From Gammaproteobacteria bacterium (GTDB lineage: Bacteria; Pseudomonadota; Gammaproteobacteria; Steroidobacterales; GCA-2729495): DNA of 64,000 nt. The notes under the pieces are model-generated. The model saw nothing but the letters and a program-made list of their open reading frames with translations. It made no database searches and was not told the origin of the DNA. Positions 46,674-55,780 of the stretch are shown here, piece after piece (within the stretch, counting starts at the first letter, position 1; each line of letters opens with the position of its first letter). The stretch lies in the NCBI GenBank assembly GCA_030746435.1, contig JASLMV010000012.1, positions 7,501 to 71,500 of the forward strand, given 5' to 3'. Both the position numbers and the translations under genes were made by a program.

Positions 46674-48593
46674 CTATTCGCTCAGGTCTATCAGCAACCT
46701 GTTCAGGCGCTGCACGAACGCACCGGGGTCTTTCGGCTGGCGCCCTTCGGCCAGGGATGCCTGATCGAACAGCACACGTGTAAGGTCGTTAAAACGGTCC
46801 TCGTCCTTTTCACCATCCAGTCGTTTTACCAGCATATGTTCCGGGTTGATCTCGAATATCGGCGGTGTGTCAGGCACTGCCTGACCGCTGGCTTCCATAA
46901 CCCGGCGCATTTGTTTGCCCATGTCATAGTCGTCGATGACCAGACAGGCGGGTGATTCGGTCAGGCGGCCGGTTGCGCGGACTTCCTTGACGTCACCCTC
47001 CAGCGCTTTACCGATACGCTCTATAAGGTCCTTGTTCTGCTCATTGAGTTCTTCTGCCGAGTCCTCATCATCACCACCGATGTCCAGCTCACCGCGACCT
47101 ATATCAGTGAATTCCTTGCCGTCGAACTCACGCAGGTGGCCCGTAACCCACTCGTCGATGGGGTCTGACAGCAGCAGCACCTCGATGCCTTTCTTGCGGA
47201 AAACCTCGAGGTGCGGGCTGGCCTTTGCGGCACTAAAGCTGTCGGCGGTTATGAAATAGATCTTGTCCTGATCTCCCTGCATGCGCCCGACATAGTCCTC
47301 CAGTGACACGTTCTGGGTCTCTTCATTGCTATGCGTGCCTGCAAAACGCAGCAGGCCCGCAACCTTCTCGCCGTTAATGCTGTCCTCCGCGGGCCCTTCC
47401 TTGAGCACCTTGCCGAACTCATCCCAGAACGCCTGGTATTGTTCCGGATCATCCTTGGCAAGCTTGCTGATCATGTCGAGCACGCGCTTGGTCAATGCGG
47501 CTCGTATCGCTTCGACATGGGCGTCCTGCTGCAAGAGCTCGCGGGAAACGTTCAGCGACAGGTCGCCTGCGTCGACGACCCCGCGAACGAAACGCAGGTA
47601 AAGCGGCAGAAACTGGTCCGCATCATCCATGATGAACACCCGCTGCACATACAGCTTCAGGCCCCTGGGGGCCTCCCGGTTCCACATGTCGAAGGGGGCC
47701 TTTGCCGGCAGGTACAGAAGGCTGGTGTATTCCCGTTTGCCTTCGACCTTGTTGTGACTCCAGAGCAGCGGGTCCTGAAAATCATGCGAGATATGCTTGT
47801 AGAACTCCTGGTACTCGCTGTCTTCTATTTGGGTACGTGGTCTCGTCCACAGTGCACGCGCAGCATTAACGGTTTCGTACCCGGGGACTTCTTCAACCTC
47901 TTCCTGCTCCTCACCCGACGGCATCTTCTGCTCGAGCATTCTGACCGGAAAACTCAGGTGGTCGGAATAACGGCAGATCAGGTTGCGGAGTCGGTAGGGG
48001 TCTGCAAACTCGCGGTTATCCTCGCGTAAATGCAGGATGACCGTGGTACCCCGCTCCGCCTTCTCGATAGTTTCAACGGTGAACTCGCCTTCACCTTCGG
48101 ACTCCCAGCGCACGCCCTCGCTAACCGGAGCGCCCGCACGCCGGGTCAATAACTCCACCCGTTCTGCCACGATGAATGCCGAATAAAACCCCACGCCAAA
48201 CTGGCCTATCAGTGCCGCATCGGCCCGGTCATTGCCACTCAGATTTGCCAGGAATTCCGCGGTGCCGGATTTCGCAATCGTGCCGAGCTGCTCGATGACT
48301 TCTTCGCGGGACATACCGACGCCGTTGTCGGTAATGCTTACCGTGCCGGCGTCAGCATCGAAGTCGACACGAATTTCGAGGTCGGGATTGTCTTCCAGAA
48401 GGGATGAATCAGAGACTGCCTCGAAGCGCAGTTTGTCAGCCGCATCTGAGGCATTCGATATTAGTTCGCGGAGAAAAATCTCCTTATTGCTGTAGAGCGA
48501 ATGGATCATGAGGTGCAGCAGTTGCTTTACCTCGGCCTGAAAACCCAGTTTTTCGGCGCTGCCTGCGCTCTCCACGGTTGCTTCTTGCGTCAT
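46674..48593 (-). CDS. htpG: Molecular chaperone HtpG (Hsp90)
   Basis: ATP-dependent chaperone. The 639-residue product has the GHKL ATPase domain ([45 protein letters not shown]), then the middle domain with [20 protein letters not shown] and [16 protein letters not shown], and a C-terminal dimerisation domain. No sigma-32 promoter was recognised upstream. Confidence 0.97.
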   Translation of the reverse strand: MTQEATVESAGSAEKLGFQAEVKQLLHLMIHSLYSNKEIFLRELISNASDAADKLRFEAVSDSSLLEDNPDLEIRVDFDADAGTVSITDNGVGMSREEVIEQLGTIAKSGTAEFLANLSGNDRADAALIGQFGVGFYSAFIVAERVELLTRRAGAPVSEGVRWESEGEGEFTVETIEKAERGTTVILHLREDNREFADPYRLRNLICRYSDHLSFPVRMLEQKMPSGEEQEEVEEVPGYETVNAARALWTRPRTQIEDSEYQEFYKHISHDFQDPLLWSHNKVEGKREYTSLLYLPAKAPFDMWNREAPRGLKLYVQRVFIMDDADQFLPLYLRFVRGVVDAGDLSLNVSRELLQQDAHVEAIRAALTKRVLDMISKLAKDDPEQYQAFWDEFGKVLKEGPAEDSINGEKVAGLLRFAGTHSNEETQNVSLEDYVGRMQGDQDKIYFITADSFSAAKASPHLEVFRKKGIEVLLLSDPIDEWVTGHLREFDGKEFTDIGRGELDIGGDDEDSAEELNEQNKDLIERIGKALEGDVKEVRATGRLTESPACLVIDDYDMGKQMRRVMEASGQAVPDTPPIFEINPEHMLVKRLDGEKDEDRFNDLTRVLFDQASLAEGRQPKDPGAFVQRLNRLLIDLSE

Positions 48594-48778
48594 TGAACCT
48601 GTCCGTTATTGTGTGGCCGCCGGTATAGCCGGGGCATCTTTATTCCGAATACGCGGGCCACAGCACCGCGTCGGTGCCATATTCCGGCGTCCGAAAAGAT
48701 CAAATGGGGGTGGTCAGGCAAAATTCAAGGGCCCGACGAGTACAAGTATCAGGTGCCCGAGCGACGCTCCGGCGATGA

Positions 48779-49024
48779 CTAGGCAACGTACAGGCGTGGC
48801 CGGCTAACGTCTGTCCCGCGAGGCTTTGTAGCCTCTGCTGACTGCTGCTCGGCATCATCTTTTTCTTCGCCATCCACGCCCGTGCCTACGGTGGCCGCGT
48901 CCGGATCCGGATAGGTTGTATTCAGCCGACCCCGAACGCTCTCGAGCGCAGAATCGATCCAGGCCCGACGAACGATGGTGTCCTCGTTCGTGAATGACTC
49001 ATTGCGATGTTTCTTATCTGACAT
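48779..49024 (-). CDS. Small hypothetical protein
   Basis: I do not recognise this 81-residue protein. It begins MSDKKHRNESFTNED at ATG 49024, has an amphipathic segment VRRAWIDSALESVRGRL around residues 18-35, and ends in an acidic then basic disordered tail. The GGAAA before the ATG is a modest ribosome site. It lies downstream of another small gene whose product also starts MSD and is polar. Coding status is probable, not certain. Confidence 0.5.
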   Translation of the reverse strand: MSDKKHRNESFTNEDTIVRRAWIDSALESVRGRLNTTYPDPDAATVGTGVDGEEKDDAEQQSAEATKPRGTDVSRPRLYVA

Positions 49025-49306
49025 AGGTATTTCCAATCTTTCCCTGTCTGCTTGTAACCGTGTGGCTACTAATTTACCGCTTTGAAAACCCGGCCGCCGT
49101 GAGTACGGTCACACGCAATCAGCCAATCGTTGAATTTGAGAAAAGGTGCCAATATTAAGTAACTCTACCCCGTAAATACTTGCTGTCAGGAGTAGATACT
49201 GCGCCACAACTCGTGACGGAGCGCACAAATACAAATTCAAACAGCCCGCTTACGGCCGACCGTGAGTGAACAGAATATGGCAAGCAGGTGCGGTTAAGGG
49301 CGTGCT

Positions 49307-49609
49307 TTATTCGTCAGCGTCCCAGTCGCGACGGATTTTCTCCGCCCAACTGCGGTAGCCTTTCCAGCTAAACAAAGCCGGATCCGGCAAGCTGCGGCGT
49401 TGCTCTGGCGCCTGCACTTTAGTGAGCCAGTTACGGTACGCATCCCAACTGGTTACTTCCCGGCCGCCGACATTACGCTTGGCAGCTTCCCGTTGGGGCC
49501 GGGCCGGGGCAGGAGCCTCGACTACTGCCTCTTCCTGAGCATGCGACAATTCTTCTTCGTATCCGGCTGTACTGTGGCCCGAATATCCATTTTGTTTTGT
49601 ATCGCTCAT
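49307..49609 (-). CDS. Small hypothetical protein with a repeated W-x-x-Y-R-x-W motif
   Basis: The 100-residue product is unknown to me. The first half is polar and Pro/Ala/Glu-rich. The second half contains two copies of a 12-residue unit, SWDAYRNWLTKV and SWKGYRSWAEKI, about 30 residues apart. An AAGGA sits 8 bp before the ATG, which supports real translation. The Trp/Tyr/Arg spacing suggests a binding or oligomerisation motif, but no function can be assigned. About 125 bp separates it from ppnN upstream. Confidence 0.62.
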   Translation of the reverse strand: MSDTKQNGYSGHSTAGYEEELSHAQEEAVVEAPAPARPQREAAKRNVGGREVTSWDAYRNWLTKVQAPEQRRSLPDPALFSWKGYRSWAEKIRRDWDADE

Positions 49610-49737
49610 TGGTGTGTCCTTACATCCAACATCGCGAAAATGTTAGCTTTGAGAGCGCCCACAAGCGAGGAACTGCATCACAGGCAGAACCATTTAACAT
49701 GCTTATTATTCAGGTAGTTAGATTATTTTTTGTGCCA

Positions 49738-51111
49738 TCATGAAATAACTTTGTAACAGGGTTCGTAGGGCTTGCCGGGCAGCCGCATACGGCCCTCACC
49801 TACAAATGCAGACAGCAGCCGATCGAGATGCTGCATGATTACTTTATCCCCGCGTATTTCAAACGGCCCGTGTTTCTTGATCGCTCGTATACCGTCTTCC
49901 CGGATGTTGCCTGCGACAAGACCGGAAAATGCACGGCGCAGGTTTGCCGCCAGTAAGTGTTTATCCATGTCGCGCTCAAGCTTGAGTCCGACCATGGATT
50001 CGTGTGTGGCGACAAAAGGTTGCTGGAACTCGGGCTCGATATTCAGTTTCCAGTTGTAGTAATAAGCATCTTTTTCAGCCTTGCGGAAATCCAATGCGGA
50101 TCGGGCACCGATCCTGATCAACCGCCCGGCTTCTTCCGGATCATCAATACAAACCTTGTAACGGGCACAGGCCTCATCGCCCAGCGTGGCGCAGATAAAC
50201 TCATCTATTTGCTCGAAATAACGGGCGGCAGACGCCGGTCCCGACAAAACGACCGGCAGCGGTATATCGCGATTGTCGGGATGGAGCAGGATCCCCAGCA
50301 AGTACAGGAGTTCTTCGAGTGTGCCGACGCCGCCGGGGAATACCACAATACCGTGGGCGATCCGGACGAATGCCTCCAGCCGCTTTTCCATGTCGGGCAG
50401 GATCACCAGTTCGGTAACGATCGGGTTAGGCGGCTCAGCCGCTATGATTCCGGGCTCAGTCAGCCCTATATACCGGCCGTTACGCAGGCGCTGTTTTGCA
50501 TGACCGATCGTGGCGCCTTTCATCGGCCCTTTCATCGCGCCCGGTCCGCAACCCGTGCATATATTCAAACTGCGCAAGCCCAGCTCATAGCCGACACGCT
50601 TACAGTAGTCGTATTCGGAACGCACAATCGCATGGCCGCCCCAGCAAACGGTAACGGCTCGCTCGGTACCGTGACGCAGAGCGCCGGCATTGCGCAATAT
50701 GTCGAAGACCAGGTCGGTAACAACCTTGCCGGAGCCGGTATCGTACTTCGCCCTGGTAATGAGTTCGTTATCGTTGAAGACAATATCCCGCAATACCGCA
50801 AACAACATTTCGCGGATTCCACGAATCATCTCGCCATCTACAAATGCGCTGGACGGTGCATTCTTTAGCGCGAGGGTAACGCCGTGGTCCCGCTGCAGGA
50901 TACGTAACTCAAAATCGACGTAACGCTCCATCACTTCCAGGGCGCTGTCGGTTTCACTGCCGCAGTTAAGAACAGCCAGCGCACAGCGTCTGAGTAAATC
51001 GTGAAGGCTGCCCGCACCGGTACGCCGCAGGCTTTCAACTTCCTGTCGCGAAAGCACTTCGAGGCTGCCTTCCGGCATTACCTCGACAAAAAATTCAGCT
51101 TCATCGGGCAT
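49738..51111 (-). CDS. ppnN: Nucleotide 5'-monophosphate nucleosidase PpnN
   Basis: Cleaves purine and pyrimidine nucleoside monophosphates to base and ribose 5-phosphate; in E. coli (YgdH) it responds to (p)ppGpp. The 457-residue product aligns along its length with that protein: AFVDGEMIRGIREMLFAVLR, LNICTGCGPGAMKGPMKGA, EPGIIAAEPPNPIVTELVIL and the LOG-type loop VVFPGGVGTLEELLYLLGIL. It starts 5 bp after the L,D-transpeptidase stop, so the two are probably co-transcribed. Confidence 0.95.
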   Translation of the reverse strand: MPDEAEFFVEVMPEGSLEVLSRQEVESLRRTGAGSLHDLLRRCALAVLNCGSETDSALEVMERYVDFELRILQRDHGVTLALKNAPSSAFVDGEMIRGIREMLFAVLRDIVFNDNELITRAKYDTGSGKVVTDLVFDILRNAGALRHGTERAVTVCWGGHAIVRSEYDYCKRVGYELGLRSLNICTGCGPGAMKGPMKGATIGHAKQRLRNGRYIGLTEPGIIAAEPPNPIVTELVILPDMEKRLEAFVRIAHGIVVFPGGVGTLEELLYLLGILLHPDNRDIPLPVVLSGPASAARYFEQIDEFICATLGDEACARYKVCIDDPEEAGRLIRIGARSALDFRKAEKDAYYYNWKLNIEPEFQQPFVATHESMVGLKLERDMDKHLLAANLRRAFSGLVAGNIREDGIRAIKKHGPFEIRGDKVIMQHLDRLLSAFVGEGRMRLPGKPYEPCYKVIS

Positions 51112-51116
51112 ATTTT

Positions 51117-51623
51117 TCAGGGCGTAATCGTTATCGGCGTATTTACCTTGGTCAGCTGCCAGATATCGACCATCGCGGCATTGGACACGGCGATACAGCC
51201 GTCCGTCCAGTCGTAACTGGCGTAGTAGTCTGCCGGCTTTTTCGGGTTCCCCGGCTGACCGTGAATCATGATGTAGCTCCCGGGCTTTACCTTTAAGGCC
51301 TTGGCAACCTCTACATCTTCGGCACTCGGATAAGAAACCTGAATGGACATGAAGAAATCGGAATCGATGCGCCGGTTGGTCAGCTTGTATGAGCCTTCGG
51401 GCGTGCGGAAGTCGCCCTCCTGCAGTTTATGGCCTTCCGGCATCAACCCCAGCGCTATATCGAACTCCCGCAGGATTTCTTCATCCCTTATCAGGTACAG
51501 CTTGCGTTTCGACTTCTTTACCAGCACATGATCGGCAAGCCCACTGTCTGCCCACAGGGGCTGCCAAACAGGCACCAGGAGAAACAGCAGGGAAACTATA
51601 AGACGCGTTTGTCGGGCACTCAT
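51117..51623 (-). CDS. L,D-transpeptidase (YkuD) family protein
   Basis: Periplasmic enzyme expected to form or exchange L,D cross-links in murein. The 168-residue product begins with a signal peptide (RLIVSLLFLLVPVWQPLWA). It has the YkuD pattern VKKSKRKLYLIRDEEILREF, RTPEGSYKLTNRR and the active-site pair MIHGQPGN and WTDGCIAVSNA with the catalytic Cys. I chose ATG 51623, which has AGGAAG upstream, over GTG 51647. It lacks a LysM domain. It lies between the MltD-like gene and ppnN. Confidence 0.9.
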   Translation of the reverse strand: MSARQTRLIVSLLFLLVPVWQPLWADSGLADHVLVKKSKRKLYLIRDEEILREFDIALGLMPEGHKLQEGDFRTPEGSYKLTNRRIDSDFFMSIQVSYPSAEDVEVAKALKVKPGSYIMIHGQPGNPKKPADYYASYDWTDGCIAVSNAAMVDIWQLTKVNTPITITP

Positions 51624-51656
51624 TTTGGCAATCTTCCTGACGGCCACATGTTGATA

Positions 51657-53747
51657 TTAGCTGTTGTCAGCTAAGGAACGGCGATCCCGGACTTCCTTTT
51701 CTACCCGCTCTATACGTGGAAACACTATACGCATTCCCGGCCGGACGTGGCCGAAATTGAGGTCAGGATTATACTGGCGCAACAGCCAGACCGGAACTTT
51801 GTACCGCTTCAGGGTCAGCAACCACAGAGATTCACCTCGTTTGACCTTATGTTCGGTTGTTGCCGTTACCCGGTAATTTGCGAAAAATGCTTCCTGCAAC
51901 GTGCGATGGTATGTAACGCGCCGTTTTTTAAATTCCATGCTGTCTGTTCTCGCGAAGTCCAGCTTTATACGCCGGCCTACCACGACGGGTGTTGACCGGT
52001 TCATGCCGTTGAGTTCACGTAAGCGCTGGGTACTGATATCCAGCCAGTCCGCGTAATGCCCGAGCGTTTCGGCGGGTTGAATCTCGATCGTGTTATCAGC
52101 CGCGACACTGTAATCGTTCGGGTCTGCCAGCGATACTTCGAAGGACGCGGGCGCAGGCGTAGCAACAGCGGGAGACGGGCTTTCGACAGCGGGCTTGGCT
52201 GCCGCGACTTCGGCGACGGGTGCAGTCATTTCAGACTTATCTACAGCCTGCTTGTCGACCGGTGCTGTCCCCCGCAGGTACAAGACCTGGCCCACGTAGA
52301 TACGATTCTTATTTGCAAGGTTGTTCAGCCGCATGAGGCTCATTTCGCTCACTCCGGCTAGCGAGGCAATTTTGCTGAGGCTGTCACCGTTACGCACCTT
52401 GTAGGTTTCCGCACCCTCCGAGATCGAGACTCCGGCAAACGGCAGGCGCAAAGTTTGTCCTGCACGAATTCGGTGCCGGCTTTTAAGCCCGTTCAGCGCA
52501 ACCAGCTGGCTCACGCTCGTGTTGTAACGTGTGGCAATAACTGACAGGCTCTCGCCCGAACGAATCTTGTGGTAAAGGTCCGGCGTCTGCATGGCGAATC
52601 GCTGCTCTGCCGGAATCGCAGCCAGGATTTCACCCGCGGTCATGTCCGCCAGGCTTTGTGGCATCCTGACCGGGAAGCCCTGTGGGATATGCTTGTTCCC
52701 TTCCCATACCGGTGCAAGCAGGGCGGGGTTATAAGTCCTTAGTGTTTCGGCCGATACACCCATGGCCTCGGCCATGGCGGCGGCCGGCACATAATTCCTG
52801 GTGGTAACGATCAGTTCTGCACGCGGCGTATCCTGAACGATGTTGCCAAAGTACTGGCTGGCGTTCTGCTCAACCTCCAGCGCCGCCAGGAAAGCCACGT
52901 AGAAATTTCGGGATGCGAACCCAAAGGTACGACCTTTGTATTCGCGATTAATTGTCAGGATATCCTCGGTTTTCAGTTTTCGTACCGCACGCCGCATTCC
53001 TGCTACACCATGGTTATAGGCGGTAATCGCCAGCGGCCAGGATTCAAGTATGGAGTAGTTGTAGGCGAGCAATTCAGCCGCAGCCTTGCTGGAAATAAAC
53101 GGATCACGGCGCTCGTCGACCACGTGGTCGATATCCATGAAACGCCGTCCGGTACTGCGCGTAAACTGCCACAAACCTGCAGCGCCGACATGTGACCTGG
53201 CCTTCGGATTAAACGACGACTCCACGTGAGGAAGCGCGGCGAGGCCAACGGGAACATCTGCATTACGCAATTGCTCTTGTATATGTGGCTTCCATGCTCC
53301 GGATCGTTTCAGTCCCTCGACGAATCGGTCGGCAAGGCCTTGCTGAAAGCGGATGCGTTTGGCCGCCTGCTGCAGCTCCTTGTTGCTGATATCCGCAGGC
53401 CAAAGCGAGAGTATGCGTTTCTCCTCGCCGTTCAGGTTGGTGCGATCACCCTTGGCGAGCTTGTTTAGCGTCTTGCGGTACCGTGCCCGCGCCAGGTCAG
53501 CAATGCGCCTGCGACGTGTCGGGGTCGCGTTCTCGGGGATATGGACTGTCTCGTAGACGATATTCAGATACCGGCTGTCATGCAGAAAAGCCTGGTTCGA
53601 GTCGATCTCCGCAAAGACGCTGCGCCAGAAACTGATATCGGTTTCGAGTTCGGCCGGGCGGTCAAACGGGTCTTTTGCCAAAGCCTGCGTCGCCAGCAAT
53701 GTGGCGATCAGTAGCAAAAATACTGGCTTGTAACAGATAATTTTCAA
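51657..53747 (-). CDS. mltD: Membrane-bound lytic transglycosylase D-like protein with LysM repeats
   Basis: Cleaves glycan strands of murein. The 696-residue product has a signal peptide (about residues 1-24), then an SLT domain around 160-290 with the catalytic Glu in ALPHVESSFNPKARS and SHVGAAGLWQFTRSTG. At least three LysM modules follow: HKIRSGESLSVIATRYNTSV, YKVRNGDSLSKIASLAGVSE and HKVKRGESLWLLTLKRYKVP. A fourth weaker copy starts ETLGHYADWLDISTQRL. It is longer than E. coli MltD (452) because of the extra modules and Ala/Pro linker. No lipobox Cys is seen, so it may be secreted rather than lipid-anchored. Confidence 0.93.
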   Translation of the reverse strand: MKIICYKPVFLLLIATLLATQALAKDPFDRPAELETDISFWRSVFAEIDSNQAFLHDSRYLNIVYETVHIPENATPTRRRRIADLARARYRKTLNKLAKGDRTNLNGEEKRILSLWPADISNKELQQAAKRIRFQQGLADRFVEGLKRSGAWKPHIQEQLRNADVPVGLAALPHVESSFNPKARSHVGAAGLWQFTRSTGRRFMDIDHVVDERRDPFISSKAAAELLAYNYSILESWPLAITAYNHGVAGMRRAVRKLKTEDILTINREYKGRTFGFASRNFYVAFLAALEVEQNASQYFGNIVQDTPRAELIVTTRNYVPAAAMAEAMGVSAETLRTYNPALLAPVWEGNKHIPQGFPVRMPQSLADMTAGEILAAIPAEQRFAMQTPDLYHKIRSGESLSVIATRYNTSVSQLVALNGLKSRHRIRAGQTLRLPFAGVSISEGAETYKVRNGDSLSKIASLAGVSEMSLMRLNNLANKNRIYVGQVLYLRGTAPVDKQAVDKSEMTAPVAEVAAAKPAVESPSPAVATPAPASFEVSLADPNDYSVAADNTIEIQPAETLGHYADWLDISTQRLRELNGMNRSTPVVVGRRIKLDFARTDSMEFKKRRVTYHRTLQEAFFANYRVTATTEHKVKRGESLWLLTLKRYKVPVWLLRQYNPDLNFGHVRPGMRIVFPRIERVEKEVRDRRSLADNS

Positions 53748-54134
53748 AACAAACTCCGAATCCTTTCGTCCCGGGATATAACGGCGTTCGGCGCCGGCAT
53801 GGATCCCCCCGTCTATTTACAGAGCTCCGCCACAGAAGATTAATCCCTGGACCGGTCATCAGGAGAGACCGGTTTCACATAATTTAATCAGCAGGCTGCG
53901 TTAGCGGCCTCGGGCGCGGCGGGGCAGCGTACAGCCGGGCCCGGGTGGCTGAAGAGCTTCCCGGTCAATGTCCCCTATTCAAGGTCATTCTTCAACCAGG
54001 CAACGCCGCACGGCGTTCTCCGCCCAGGCCGGCACCCCCGGTGCCGCTTAGCCGCGCCTGAATAGTGCGAAGTTCGCCCTGTTTACTTACCATCCCGCTA
54101 TCCGTTCATCCCGGCACCGGAGATTCCCGACTGA
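53748..54134. other. Intergenic region with several inverted repeats
   Basis: About 390 bp between the divergent mltD and acyltransferase genes without a credible gene. Visible structures are a 7-bp inverted repeat ACCGGTC/GACCGGT near 53850-53875 enclosing ATCAGGAGA, a CAGCC...GGCTG repeat near 53935-53955, and short GC-rich palindromes near 54035-54050. None is followed by a clear T run. Promoters of both genes must lie here, but none was assigned. Confidence 0.4.
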
Positions 54135-55055
54135 ATGAGTGCATCACTGGAACCGCTGTACCGATTCTGGCAACCACGCTACTGGCTTACGTGGATGGGC
54201 ATAGCTTTTTTGCGCCTGATAGTGCTGCTGCCCCAGCCGGGCCGGATGGCCTGTGGCCGCGCGCTCGGTCGCTTCGGGTACCGGGTTAGTGAGCGGCGCA
54301 AAATCGTGGAGCGCAACCTGGAACTGTGTTTTCCTGAACTGCCGGCGGATGAGCGGGAGAAATTGGGGCGTAAACACGGCGAGTCGCTGGGCATGAGTAT
54401 GGTTGAGCTGGGCATGAATTACTGGTGCAGCGATGCCGAGCTGGAGCGCTTGTTCGAATTGCGCGGTACGGAGCACCTGCTCGCGGCACTCGAAAAGGGT
54501 CATGGCGTGTTATTGCTCTGCGGTCATTTCATGTATACGGAACTGGGGTGCCGTATGCTCATGAAATACTCCCCCACGGTTGCCGCCATGTACCGCCCCA
54601 GCGGTAAACCACTCAACGACAATTTAATGCGGCGCTGTCGACAGAATTCTTACGACATCATGGTAGCCAAGGACAACGTGCGCGGGATGCTGCGCTTACT
54701 CAAGGAAAACCGGCCGGTTATATATGCACCCGACCAAGCCTACACGGGCAAAAGCATGGCGCTGGTCCCTTTCTTTGGTGAACCGGCTGCAACCAATACC
54801 GCTACCCGGCAGATTGCCCAGATCAGCAAGGCACCAGTCATACCCTTTTTCACCTGCCGCCTGGAAAACGGTTCCGGTTACCGCGTGGAACTCCAGCCCG
54901 CACTGCAAGACTTCCCCGGAGAATCCGCAGAAGCGGACACGCTAAAGATCAATTACTTACTTGAAGAACAGGTACGCAAAGTACCGGAGCAATATTACTG
55001 GGTGCACAGGCGTTTCAAAGGGCGGTTACCTGATTATCCGGACCCCTACGTTTGA
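54135..55055 (+). CDS. Lipid A lysophospholipid acyltransferase (LpxL/HtrB family)
   Basis: Adds a secondary acyl chain to lipid A at the inner membrane. The 306-residue product has a membrane-proximal N-terminus (YWLTWMGIAFLRLIVLLPQP), the catalytic motif in LLCGHFMYTELGCRM (HX4E type), AMYRPSGKPLNDNLMRRCR, VIYAPDQAYTGKSMALVPFF and the C-terminal YYWVHRRFKGR. It converges tail to tail with kdkA, one base apart. Which acyl chain or position is not clear. Confidence 0.92.
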   Translation: MSASLEPLYRFWQPRYWLTWMGIAFLRLIVLLPQPGRMACGRALGRFGYRVSERRKIVERNLELCFPELPADEREKLGRKHGESLGMSMVELGMNYWCSDAELERLFELRGTEHLLAALEKGHGVLLLCGHFMYTELGCRMLMKYSPTVAAMYRPSGKPLNDNLMRRCRQNSYDIMVAKDNVRGMLRLLKENRPVIYAPDQAYTGKSMALVPFFGEPAATNTATRQIAQISKAPVIPFFTCRLENGSGYRVELQPALQDFPGESAEADTLKINYLLEEQVRKVPEQYYWVHRRFKGRLPDYPDPYV

Positions 55056-55056
55056 A

Positions 55057-55767
55057 CTACACGTTGCTGTATCCATTGATCAGGTCTACCCATTCGCGCG
55101 GCGTAAATTGCACGCGGCCGGAGCCACTGATTTTCTGGCACGACCTGTGCAGGCGGGCAAGATTCGAACTGCGCCATTTCCCGGGCGCCCGCCGCTCCCC
55201 CCGATCCCAGTCGAGCAAATAAACCCGGCCGTCGTTTGCGATCTGCAGGTTATGGGCGTTCAGGTCAGCGTGACAAAAACCGGCAGCATGGAACTCGGCA
55301 ATACACCGACCGACGACAGCCCATATCCTGGGGTCCTTTTCTTCCTGTTCGAGCCAGTGAGAAAAAGGCGTGACATCAGGAATCTTGCGGGTAATAAGAT
55401 CCGCCGTATACCAGATGCCGCGGCGTACGTAACGAGCGGCTACCGCAATCGGTGCAGGTAAACCGGCCTCTGCGATTTCCTGCAGCAAGTCCCATTCCCG
55501 GATCGATCGAACCCGCTCCTGCCCGGTCCACAGGTACTGGTCGTTAAGGAAGCGCCCGGGCACACCGCCTCGGTAATAGTGTCGCAGTACGCAATCCATA
55601 CCGGCCAGCTCAATTAGCAGGGTTTCACCCCGGCCGACACCGGCAATAAACTCGGCGGACGGCCAGTGCTCAGGACCGAACTCCGTTGCACTGATCTGGC
55701 TGAGCAATTGGGCATCGTATACGATGGCGCTGTCGCTGAGTTGCTTTACCTGTCTTTTCAACGTCAT
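55057..55767 (-). CDS. kdkA: 3-deoxy-D-manno-octulosonic acid kinase
   Basis: Phosphorylates Kdo in the LPS inner core. The 236-residue product is a small kinase-like protein with RHYYRGGVPGRFLNDQYLWT, FHAAGFCHADLNAHNLQI (catalytic loop) and VYLLDWDRGERR (metal-binding Asp). I set the start at ATG 55767; the frame is open much further but would overlap the divergent glycosyltransferase gene. Start codons of the two genes are only 13 bp apart. Confidence 0.9.
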   Translation of the reverse strand: MTLKRQVKQLSDSAIVYDAQLLSQISATEFGPEHWPSAEFIAGVGRGETLLIELAGMDCVLRHYYRGGVPGRFLNDQYLWTGQERVRSIREWDLLQEIAEAGLPAPIAVAARYVRRGIWYTADLITRKIPDVTPFSHWLEQEEKDPRIWAVVGRCIAEFHAAGFCHADLNAHNLQIANDGRVYLLDWDRGERRAPGKWRSSNLARLHRSCQKISGSGRVQFTPREWVDLINGYSNV

Positions 55768-55780
55768 CCCCGTGAACGAA

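Noticed and set aside
48594-48778. Heat-shock (sigma-32) promoter upstream of htpG
   Set aside because: A CCCCGG sequence is present, but no matching CTTGAA element at the right spacing was found.
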